8,781 nucleotides of DNA from Sulfitobacter sp. Its GTDB lineage: Bacteria; Pseudomonadota; Alphaproteobacteria; Rhodobacterales; Rhodobacteraceae. The stretch lies in assembly GCA_024636405.1 (NCBI GenBank), contig JAGXHC010000020.1:1-8781 (forward strand), in the 5' to 3' direction. The number at the start of each line of letters is the position of its first letter. The stretch's first letter is position 1. A program made the position numbers and the translations under genes. Positions 1-6,805 of this stretch are shown one piece after another. The notes under the pieces were generated by a model. The model ran no database searches. It saw only the letters and a program-made list of their open reading frames with translations, and was not told the DNA's origin.

Positions 1-23
1 ACCCGCAAGTCAGGAGACCTGCC
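1..23 (+). promoter_or_regulatory. Cobalamin (B12) riboswitch aptamer, 3' end only
   Basis: The first 23 bases contain AGTCAGGAGACCTGCC, which matches the highly conserved 3' part of the cobalamin riboswitch aptamer (Rfam Cobalamin family). The rest of the aptamer and the promoter lie left of the window. In this family, binding of adenosylcobalamin or a related corrinoid turns down the downstream uptake genes. Its position about 150 bases before a TonB-dependent receptor gene is typical, and it is the main reason for reading the transporter below as B12-specific rather than heme- or siderophore-specific. Only a fragment is visible, so the class and ligand preference cannot be judged. Confidence 0.88.
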
Positions 24-172
24 AAAGTGATCACCCTGTTCAGGGCGCGAGGGGCGCTTTGGCTGCGGATACTCCGCTGTGGTGGCTTCACCGTCTGCGG
101 GGGGCATCCGTCCCTTTACTGACATTTTTGACGTCAAACGGCCAAATCCGGCCGTTACCAAAGGGACTTAAG
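24..172 (+). promoter_or_regulatory. Riboswitch expression platform / btuB leader with RBS-sequestering fold
   Basis: This untranslated leader joins the B12 aptamer to the btuB start. Bases 160-167 (AAAGGGAC), which hold the ribosome binding site of btuB, are perfectly complementary to 110-117 (GTCCCTTT). Between these arms lie a 7-bp hairpin (137-143 with 150-156) and a weaker 4-bp one (120-123 with 133-136), so the whole can fold as a three-way junction that buries the RBS. Further upstream, 42-48 can pair with 54-60 around a GAGGG loop, and 65-69 with 73-77. No hairpin is followed by a T run, so control at translation initiation is more likely than transcription termination. The pairings are seen by eye; no folding energy was computed. 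Confidence 0.6.
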
Positions 173-2037
173 ATGTTTAAAACATCCCTACTTTCATCCG
201 TTGCTTTTATCGCGCTTGGCGCATCACATGCCGTCGCTCAAGAAGCGTTCGCGCTGGACGAGATCATCGTTTCCGGCGGCCTGTCCCCGATTGCGGCGCT
301 GTCTTCGGCGCGCGCGACTTCTGTGATCACGGCACAGGAAATAGAAGACCGCGGGATCACCAAGGTTGTAGATGCGCTGCGCAATGTTCCGGGTCTTTCG
401 GTCAGCAGTTCGGGCGGCCAATCGCAGGTCCGCATCCGTGGCGGCGAGGGCAACCACACACTTGTGCTGATCGACGGGGTCGAAGCTTCGGGTGGCGATG
501 GCGAGTATTTCTTTACCGGGTTGGAGACCGCCAATATTGAACGCATCGAAGTGCTGCGCGGGCCGCAGTCAGTCTACTATGGTTCGAACGCGTCTTCGGG
601 GGTGATCAACATCATCACCCGCAAGGGCGATATTGGCACAACCTATTCCGCCAGCCTTGAGGTCGGCGAAGCGGCGATTGCAACAGCTTTCATGGCGTAT
701 CGTACAGAGCGCGGTGGGATCTCATTGTCTCTGGCTCATACGAATGACCAAGGTTTCGACCAGTCTGGTGACGGCGGAGAAAAAGATGGGCTTGAGCGTA
801 CAACGGCCATCCTGAACGGCGATTATCTGGTGACGGATGACCTGCAGCTGGGCTTTACCCTGCGCAAGTCTGATGAAAACTATGAATTTGACCGCAACTC
901 ATTCGTTGCGACTACCGCCGAGCATATGTGGTTGACGATCCAAACCAGTTTGCAGAGCGCCAGGAACTGACAGCCCAGATATATGCCGAATATGAAATGC
1001 TGGGCTGGCGTTTGACGCACCGCTTAAGCTTTGAGAAAACCCAAAACCGTGCAAGCTCCAACGGTGCCGCCCTGGCCCGCACCGAAGCGGACATTTTCAA
1101 ATACCGCCTGAGCTATGGTTTGGACGGGCGTAGCGTGGCTGAAACCGATCATCTGCTGAATTTCCTGATCGAAAACCAACGAGATACGGCAAGCAACAAT
1201 GCTGCCTTCCGCCGGTCAACGCGGTCTGTAGCGCTGGAATACCGGGGCAGCTTCGATTACGGGATCGACCTTCAGGCAGGTGCGCGGTTTGATGACAACG
1301 ATGTCTTCGAGGACGCAACCACATGGAACCTCGGCCTCGCTTATACCGTGCCCGGAACGGCGATCAAACTTCATACCTCTGCTGGTACGGGGATCGTGAA
1401 TCCCAGATATGGCGAGCTTTTCGACAATAACGCATTTTCCAGAGGCAACCCGAACCTGATCCCTGAAAAGAACAGAAGCTTTGATCTTGGCGTCGAGTTT
1501 CCGGTCTTCCAAGGCCGTGGCACGATTGATGTGACCTATTTCAACGAGACCCTGACTGACGAAATTGCATATGATGGTTTTGCTGTGGCCCCTGCGCCGA
1601 CCTACCGCAACGACATCGGTGACAGCACCCGCGAAGGGATTGAGGTCTCAGGCGACATACAGGCGTCAGACACCGTCGCGCTGCGGATGTCTTACACTTA
1701 TCTGGATGCGAAAAACCCAGATGGCAGCGTTGAAATCCGTCGCCCGCGCCATGAGTTCAGCATTGGGACGACAGTGGACACTTTCGGGGGTCGTGGGTCG
1801 GTGTCTGCGGACATGCGCTTTGTCTCAGCCAACTTTGACACGCAGTTCTTTGGCACGTTTGCGACCACCAAGCTGCCATCCTATGCCACCGTCGATGTTG
1901 CGGCCGATTACGAATTGAATGACCGGCTGACGTTGACGGGTCGGGTCACCAACCTGTTCGACGATGATGCGGTGGACGTCTGGGGTTATGCCAGCCGGGG
2001 CCGTGCGGCCTATGTCGGTATCCGTGCAAACTTCTAA
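173..2037 (+). CDS. btuB: BtuB-like TonB-dependent cobalamin receptor, frameshifted
   Basis: This is an outer-membrane TonB-gated channel for B12. The start is ATG 173, after AAAGGGA at 160-166; the frame is open further upstream only through the riboswitch leader. Residues 1-22 form a signal peptide (cut after AVA), followed by a TonB box around residues 29-35 (DEIIVSG). The plug domain follows, with LVLIDGVE, IERIEVLRGPQSVYYGSNA and SGVINIITRKG. The barrel ends in the usual terminal phenylalanine (RANF). The reading frame breaks once. The upstream frame is good to about 922 (NSFVATTAE) and then hits a stop at 968-970. The downstream frame picks up at about 925 (YVVDDPNQFAERQ) and runs to 2037. 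Its last upstream stop is at 889-891, so the shift lies between 892 and 970. Restoring one base gives about 621 residues, close to E. coli BtuB (614). As read, the product would be a 265-residue plug fragment. B12 specificity rests on the riboswitch and neighbours. Confidence 0.88.
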
Positions 2038-2869
2038 ACTCACCCTTGCCTTAGGGCTTGCGGGCGCGCTTTTGGGCGCGCCTGTGACGGCACAAGACGT
2101 GCCAAAACGGGTCGTGTCGATGAACCTGTGCACCGATCAGCTGGCGATGCTGATCGGGGGGCAGGGGCAGATTGTCTCGGTTTCGCAACTTGCCGCTGAT
2201 CCGCGCAGCTCTGCCATGGTCGAGCAGGCAAAGGGCTATATTACCAACCACGGGCGGGCCGAAGAAATCTATCTGATGCAGCCCGATCTGGTCTTGGCGG
2301 GCACCTATACGGCGCGTGCGACAGTGCGGATGCTTGAACGACTGGGGATCAATGTCGTCACCTTTGAGATCACCAACAGTCTGGATGCGATCCCTGAACA
2401 GATGATCCAGATGGGTCACGTTCTGGGGCAGGAGGCGAAGGCGGCAGGGCTGGTGGCGCAGTTTGAGGCGACACTTGCCGAGTACAGAGCAGATGTTGCG
2501 AACCGCCCCAAGGCGGCGCTTTATCATGCTAACGGTTATACCTCCGGCGATCGGTCCTTGGCGGGTGAAATCCTGACCGTCGCCGGGTTTGAAAATATCG
2601 CGGCGTCCGCGGGCTATGCGGGCGGAGGCGTTATGCCGCTTGAAGTGTTGGCAATGGCCCAGCCCGAGGCCGTGATCCAAAGCGCGCCCTATGGGGGCGG
2701 ATCGCGGGCCGAAGAGATCATGGATCATCCGGTCGTCGCGGCCTTGCGAGAAAATGGCGAGGCAGGCGGGCTGACAGATCACGACTGGATGTGCGGCACC
2801 CCCTTCGTGTTGCAGGCAATTGCCGACATGACAGACCTGCGCACCCGTATCCAAGAGGCGGCAGAATGA
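2012..2869 (+). CDS. btuF: BtuF-like periplasmic cobalamin-binding protein
   Basis: Substrate-binding protein of the class III periplasmic-binding family (Peripla_BP_2, PF01497), which captures B12 behind BtuB and delivers it to BtuCD. From ATG 2012 it has 285 residues. A signal peptide ends near residue 27 (GAPVTA), and the mature part begins with the family's PKRVVSMNLCTDQL. Further family traits are GRAEEIYLMQPDLVLAGTYT, the mid-protein GYTSGDRSLAGEIL and the C-terminal DHDWMCGTPFVLQA. The two cysteines (NLC and WMC) could form a disulfide. The start lies inside btuB, giving a 26-base overlap. A GTG at 2024 would also leave a full signal peptide, and neither start has a strong RBS, so coupling to btuB translation is likely. 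Related proteins can bind heme or siderophores; the riboswitch favours cobalamin. Confidence 0.87.
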   Translation: MSVSVQTSKLTLALGLAGALLGAPVTAQDVPKRVVSMNLCTDQLAMLIGGQGQIVSVSQLAADPRSSAMVEQAKGYITNHGRAEEIYLMQPDLVLAGTYTARATVRMLERLGINVVTFEITNSLDAIPEQMIQMGHVLGQEAKAAGLVAQFEATLAEYRADVANRPKAALYHANGYTSGDRSLAGEILTVAGFENIAASAGYAGGGVMPLEVLAMAQPEAVIQSAPYGGGSRAEEIMDHPVVAALRENGEAGGLTDHDWMCGTPFVLQAIADMTDLRTRIQEAAE

Positions 2870-3850
2870 GCCGTCTGGCACTATTTCTGAGCGCACTTGT
2901 GGTGGTGTTGTTTCTTGCGGCTCTCGTGATTGGGCCTGCAAACCTGACCATCACCCAAAGCCTGAAGGCGCTGGTCTTTGGCGATGGTGGCCCGATGACA
3001 TTGGTGATGCGCGAAATCCGCCTGCCGCGCGCCATTCTGGGGTTGCTGGTCGGCGGCGCGCTGGGCCTTGCGGGCGCGGCGATGCAGGGATATTTGCGCA
3101 ACCCGCTGGCCGATCCGGGGTTGATCGGGGTTTCGGGCTCTGCTGCGCTGGGCGCCGTTTTGTCGATCCAGATGGGGCTGGCTGCCGCGCTGGCGCTGGC
3201 TTTGCCGTTGATGGCGCTTGGCGGTGCGCTTGTGGGCGTGGTGTTGGTCTTGCTGCTGGCAGGGCCCCGCGGGTCCTCGCTGACGCTGATCCTTGCGGGG
3301 ATTGCGATTTCCGCCTTTGCCGGAGCGTTGACGTCGCTGGTATTGAACCTGTCGCCGAACCCCTATGCGGCTAGCGAGATTATTTTCTGGATGATGGGAT
3401 CGCTGGCAGACCGCTCCATGGTGCATGTCTGGATCGCCCTGCCCCTGATTGTCATCGGGGCTGTGCTGCTCTCGACCCTGTCGCGGGGCCTCGATGCGCT
3501 TACACTGGGCGAAGACGCGGCCGAGGCGATGGGCATCAACCTGACCCGTCTGCGCCTGTCGCTGATCTTTGGGACTGCGGCGGTTGTGGGGGCGTCAACT
3601 GCGGTCGCCGGGGCGATTGGTTTCGTGGGACTTGTGGTGCCGCATCTGCTGCGCCCATGGGTCAGCGCGCGGCCCGGTGCCTTGCTGTGGGCCTCCGCTC
3701 TGGGGGGGGGCGGCCATGATCCTTGCGTCTGACATCCTGGTGCGCGTGGTCTTGCCCGAGCGCGACCTCAAGCTGGGTGTGGTCACGGCACTTGTCGGTG
3801 CGCCACTGTTCTTGCACCTGATCTACCGCACCCGGAGGTGGGGCGCATGA
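2866..3850 (+). CDS. btuC: BtuC-like cobalamin ABC permease, frameshifted at a G9 tract
   Basis: FecCD-family (PF01032) inner-membrane permease for B12. ATG 2866 overlaps the btuF stop as ATGA, with GAGG at 2854-2857. The protein is mostly hydrophobic helices. Family landmarks are RLPRAILGLLVGGALGLAGA, then MQGYLRNPLADPGLIGVSGSA, the cytoplasmic coupling segment GEDAAEAMGIN, and FVGLVVPHLLRPW. The frame fails at nine consecutive G (3702-3710). As written, the protein goes LGGGGHDPCV and stops at 3732 after 288 residues. With eight G it reads ASALGGAAMILASD and continues as VVLPERDLKLGVVTALVGAP to the stop at 3848-3850. That gives 327 residues, the length of E. coli BtuC (326). The lost tail includes the last membrane helix, so the truncated form is probably inactive. 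Confidence 0.87.
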
Positions 3851-4605
3851 ACTTGCTTTCGCTGACTGATTTTGTGGTAAAACGAAGTGGCAAGCAGATC
3901 TTGCAGGGTGTCAATCTGGACATTCAGCCGGGCGAGCTTGTCGGACTGATCGGGCCCAATGGTGCGGGCAAGACAACATTGATGCGGGCGGCTCTTGGGT
4001 TGATCCCGGCGCAGGGGCGCAGTTCACTGACCGCAATGACTGCGCGGGCAAGGGGCAAAGCTGCAGCCTGGATGCCACAATCGCGCGAAATTGCATGGCC
4101 GGTGGATGTTGAAACCCTGATCCGGCTGGGGCGCACGCCGCATTTGGGGGCGGGCCAGAAACCGACCGATGCCGATGCCGCGGCAGTCGAGCGCGCAATT
4201 GCCCGAATGGGGTTGGAAGGCTACCGCCACCGCATCGCCACGCAGCTTTCAGGCGGCGAACAGGCACGCGTGCTGATCGCCCGCAGTCTGGCCCAAGAGG
4301 CACCTTTGCTGATGGCAGATGAACCGACCGCCGGCCTTGATCCGGCGCATCAGATTGCCACGATGCAGACCTTTGCCACCCTTGCCCGATCCGGACAATC
4401 TGTGTTGGTGTCCCTGCATGATTTGGGTCTAGCTGCGCGTCATTGCACGCGTTTGGTGATGTTGCACAGCGGTGGCATTGCGGCTGATGGTGCGCCGCGT
4501 GATGTGCTGACACCCGATCTGATCCGTGCGGCCTTTGGCATCAGCGCCCACCTCCAAGAGACGCCCGATGGCATCATCTTTCAACCGCTAGAGGTTCTTT
4601 CATGA
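3847..4605 (+). CDS. btuD: BtuD-like cobalamin ABC transporter ATPase
   Basis: The cytoplasmic ATPase that powers BtuC. From ATG 3847 it has 252 residues; the start overlaps the btuC stop as ATGA and follows GGAGGTG at 3834-3840. All ABC ATPase motifs are intact: Walker A GPNGAGKTT (36-44), Q-loop Q78, signature LSGGE (134-138), Walker B LLMAD with catalytic E159, D-loop AGLD (162-165) and H-loop H191 (SLHD). The FecE/BtuD/HmuV branch is indicated by length and by the partner permease; cobalamin as substrate is inferred from the riboswitch. A GTG at 3838 would add three residues but would lie inside the RBS, so ATG 3847 is preferred. Confidence 0.9.
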   Translation: MNLLSLTDFVVKRSGKQILQGVNLDIQPGELVGLIGPNGAGKTTLMRAALGLIPAQGRSSLTAMTARARGKAAAWMPQSREIAWPVDVETLIRLGRTPHLGAGQKPTDADAAAVERAIARMGLEGYRHRIATQLSGGEQARVLIARSLAQEAPLLMADEPTAGLDPAHQIATMQTFATLARSGQSVLVSLHDLGLAARHCTRLVMLHSGGIAADGAPRDVLTPDLIRAAFGISAHLQETPDGIIFQPLEVLS

Positions 4606-5189
4606 CCCCCCAAATGCTAGAATTCCTGAACACAGGTGGTCCGGCCCTTTGGGCGATTGCAGTGCTGTCGGTCTTGGTGCTGGCGATTGTCTTGTGGAAA
4701 CTGTGGCGGCTTGCGCTGCTTGGCGCATGGTCGACGCGCGAGGCCGAAGCTTTGGTCGCAGGACACCCTGCCACGCCAAAAGGGCTGCGTGCCCGTTTTG
4801 TGGCAGATGTGATTGCGGCGCGGCATCTGCCCGATGCGGTGGCGCGCGAAGAGGTGATGCGTCTTGGTGCTCGGGTGATGGCACAACTGCGAACCGGATT
4901 GCGCCCGCTTGAGTTGATCGTGACGATTGCGCCGTTGATTGGTCTTTTGGGAACGGTTCTTGGCATGATTGAGGCATTTCAAGCTCTGGAAACCACAGGC
5001 GGTCAGGCCGATCCAGCCATCCTTGCGGGCGGCATCTGGGAGGCGCTTTTGACGACCGCTGCGGGGATGGGCGTGGCAATTCCTGCCGCTGTCGCGTTGA
5101 GCTGGTTCGAGGCCATCGCAGAGCGTGTGCAAATCGATCTGGAAGACCTTGCCACCCGCATCTTTACTCAAGCGCATCTTGCAAACTGA
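4602..5189 (+). CDS. exbB: ExbB-like proton-channel subunit (MotA/TolQ/ExbB family)
   Basis: Inner-membrane scaffold of the TonB motor, which with ExbD uses the proton gradient to energise TonB. ATG 4602 overlaps the btuD stop as ATGA; GAGG at 4591-4594 is well placed. The 195-residue protein shows three membrane segments at about 14-34, 103-125 and 148-170, with a cytoplasmic region between the first two. This is the ExbB/TolQ layout. The family core is seen in LELIVTIAPLIGLLGTVLGM (103-122) and in IWEALLTTAAGMGVAIPAAV (145-164). TolQ is a near relative, but the absence of tolA/tolB/pal and the place directly after btuFCD and before tonB favour ExbB. It is shorter than E. coli ExbB (244 residues). 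Confidence 0.88.
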   Translation: MTPQMLEFLNTGGPALWAIAVLSVLVLAIVLWKLWRLALLGAWSTREAEALVAGHPATPKGLRARFVADVIAARHLPDAVAREEVMRLGARVMAQLRTGLRPLELIVTIAPLIGLLGTVLGMIEAFQALETTGGQADPAILAGGIWEALLTTAAGMGVAIPAAVALSWFEAIAERVQIDLEDLATRIFTQAHLAN

Positions 5190-5566
5190 TGTTTGTTTTC
5201 GCCACACCACGCCGCAGCCGCAGGCCCAGCCTTACGCCGATGATCGACGTGGTGTTCTTGTTGCTGGTATTCTTCATGCTGGCCTCGCAGTTTGGCAAAG
5301 ACACAGGGGTGCGCTTGTCAGGGGCCGGTACGGGCGCGGCCTATTCCGGCCCGCCCCGCCTGATCGAGATTGCGCCCGATGTCGTGCGGCTGAACGGAAT
5401 GGGCATTGCGCCAGAAGGGTTGCAAGCCGCGTTAACCCCTTTGACGGCAGATGCGTCTGACACGATCATTTTGCGCGGGGCCGATGGGGCGAGCTTGCAG
5501 CGGCTGCTGGATGTCGCGCAAATCTTGCAAGCATCTGGGTTCAGCAATCTGGTGGTGGTGGAGTAG
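5189..5566 (+). CDS. exbD: ExbD-like subunit with conserved membrane aspartate (ExbD1)
   Basis: ExbD/TolR-family partner of ExbB, 125 residues, with one N-terminal membrane helix and a periplasmic domain. It starts in the exbB stop codon (TGATG, one-base overlap). A basic N-terminus (RRSRRPS) is followed by LTPMIDVVFLLLVFFMLAS; the acid D20 is the residue that corresponds to the proton-carrying Asp25 of E. coli ExbD. The periplasmic part ends in a typical segment (DGASLQRLLDVAQILQASGFSNLVVVE). A second, divergent exbD follows directly. The name reflects family and context rather than proven interaction with this TonB. Confidence 0.87.
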   Translation: MFVFATPRRSRRPSLTPMIDVVFLLLVFFMLASQFGKDTGVRLSGAGTGAAYSGPPRLIEIAPDVVRLNGMGIAPEGLQAALTPLTADASDTIILRGADGASLQRLLDVAQILQASGFSNLVVVE

Positions 5567-5570
5567 AGCT

Positions 5571-5951
5571 ATGAAATTTGCATCCCCGCGCCGCCGTCAA
5601 CCGCCTGAATCAATTGTGCCGATGATCAACGTGGTCTTCTTGTTGCTGATATTCTTCATGATGTCGGCTACGATCATGCCGCCTGCGCCCTTCGATTTGA
5701 CCTTGCCGCAAACTGAAAACAACGCAGACTTGGCGGGCGATCATACGTTCTATCTTTCGGCGCAGGGCGAGGTTTCATTTGGTGGGGCTCTGAACGATGC
5801 AGCTTGGGCGTTGCTGGAGACGTCAGATAAAATTGGAGTGCTGACTTTGCGCGCTGATGCCACGCTTGAGGCGAGCCGCTTGGCGCAAGTGCTGGCGCGC
5901 CTGTCTTCAATGGGCCGCGCGAATGTCGAACTGGTGGTGCGTGCGCCATGA
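5571..5951 (+). CDS. exbD: Second ExbD-like subunit, membrane Asp replaced by Asn (ExbD2)
   Basis: A paralogue of the preceding gene, 126 residues, starting at ATG 5571 four bases after the exbD1 stop. It has a basic N-terminus (SPRRRQPPES), the helix IVPMINVVFLLLIFFMMSA (15-33) and a periplasmic domain ending in LTLRADATLEASRLAQVLARL and VELVVRAP. The position of the conserved proton-pathway aspartate holds N20 (codon AAC at 5628-5630). Since ExbD works as a dimer inside the ExbB ring, this subunit may pair with ExbD1 to give a one-acid heterodimer; that is inference. The start shown avoids an in-frame extension that would run back into exbD1. Confidence 0.87.
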   Translation: MKFASPRRRQPPESIVPMINVVFLLLIFFMMSATIMPPAPFDLTLPQTENNADLAGDHTFYLSAQGEVSFGGALNDAAWALLETSDKIGVLTLRADATLEASRLAQVLARLSSMGRANVELVVRAP

Positions 5952-6790
5952 GACAGATTTTCGAATTCACGATGTTTCTGGCGGGGGCCACGGTGCTGCA
6001 TCTGGCGGTTGGCTATGTCGCGCCCTCTGGCACGCAAGCCGCGGCGGGCGCAGGCGGCGATGCGCCCGTGACGCTGGCCGCAGCGAATGCTGGCCTGCAA
6101 GACATGATCGCAAAGTGGGACAGGCCCGTCGAGATTGTTCAGCAGGTTGCCCAGCCCGCGCAGAACGCGCCCGAGATGGCCCCCGCGTTGATGCCAAGCC
6201 CCGAGCGTTCCGTTCTCGAGCGGCCCGGGTTGCAACGCCCTTTGGCTGGCGATGCACCTGCCTTGCCCGACATAGACCAAACCACGGCTCCCAAGCCGAA
6301 ACTGGCAGAACTTCGACCAAAGCTGCGGCCAGCGGACAAGCCTCTTGCACAGGCAAAGCCGGTGCAGGCGAAAAAAACCCCTGCGCCCAAGCCCGGTCAA
6401 AAGAAATCCGCACAACCGGCAGCCCCTCAAAAAGCGGCCGGTGCTGGAGCCAAGCAAGCGACAACAGGCGGCGGCACAGGCGTTGCACCAAAAGCCAGGA
6501 CAGGAAATAATAAAAATCTCATGGCGTCTTGGGGGGGGCAAATCCGCAGCAGCATCGAACGACGCAAACGCTATCCTGCGGGGACGCGGGCCAGTGGAAC
6601 TGTGACGCTGGCCATTTCGGTGCATGTGCGTGGTGCGATTGTTGGTGTGTCGATGGTCAGGTCTTCTGGTGTCCCGCAGATCGACCGTGCGGCGATTTCA
6701 GCTGTAAAATCCGCGCGCGTCTCGGCTGCACCCAAAGGGCTCGCAACAGGTGTTCACACGTTTACGATACCTATGAAATATGCGCCCTAA
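5948..6790 (+). CDS. tonB: TonB-like energy transducer
   Basis: Links the ExbBD motor to BtuB across the periplasm; 280 residues. ATG 5948 overlaps the exbD2 stop as ATGA. A single N-terminal membrane helix lies at about 8-25 after a very short cytoplasmic tail. H18 matches the key TonB histidine, but the partner Ser of the SxxxH motif is A14. Residues 60-185 form a Pro/Ala/Lys-rich spacer, most Pro-Lys-rich at about 113-165. Residues 192-280 form the TonB C-terminal domain, with IERRKRYP (203-210), SGTVTLAISV, the SSG of MVRSSG (236-241) and a final IPMKYAP. Codons at 6529-6538 run through a tract of eight G in the correct frame (SWGGQ). No terminator hairpin is evident after the stop. Confidence 0.9.
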   Translation: MRQIFEFTMFLAGATVLHLAVGYVAPSGTQAAAGAGGDAPVTLAAANAGLQDMIAKWDRPVEIVQQVAQPAQNAPEMAPALMPSPERSVLERPGLQRPLAGDAPALPDIDQTTAPKPKLAELRPKLRPADKPLAQAKPVQAKKTPAPKPGQKKSAQPAAPQKAAGAGAKQATTGGGTGVAPKARTGNNKNLMASWGGQIRSSIERRKRYPAGTRASGTVTLAISVHVRGAIVGVSMVRSSGVPQIDRAAISAVKSARVSAAPKGLATGVHTFTIPMKYAP

Positions 6791-6805
6791 GTAGCTGATT
6801 AAACG

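Noticed and set aside
59..172. In-frame N-terminal extension of btuB from 59
   Set aside because: It is riboswitch leader sequence, and it would place about 38 residues before an otherwise standard signal peptide. ATG 173 has a good RBS.
892..970. Programmed ribosomal frameshift in btuB
   Set aside because: No slippery heptamer or following strong hairpin was seen at the likely break, and programmed shifts are not known for this family. A lost base is simpler.
2791..2865. Upstream start for btuC within btuF
   Set aside because: It would add 25 residues translated from the BtuF C-terminal coding region. ATG 2866 has an ATGA overlap and an RBS.
2051..2941. Long minus-strand open frame (296 codons) opposite btuF
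   Set aside because: It mirrors a clearly coding GC-rich gene; the translation has no recognisable domain and is rich in Arg, His and Pro, typical of a shadow frame.
5750..6625. Long minus-strand open frame (291 codons) opposite exbD2 and tonB
   Set aside because: It is antisense to two well-supported genes, of odd composition (Arg/Cys/Gly-rich) and has no domain.
173..6790. Heme or siderophore uptake operon
   Set aside because: The protein families alone would allow it, but the cobalamin riboswitch fragment at 1-23 and the BtuB-like receptor length favour B12.
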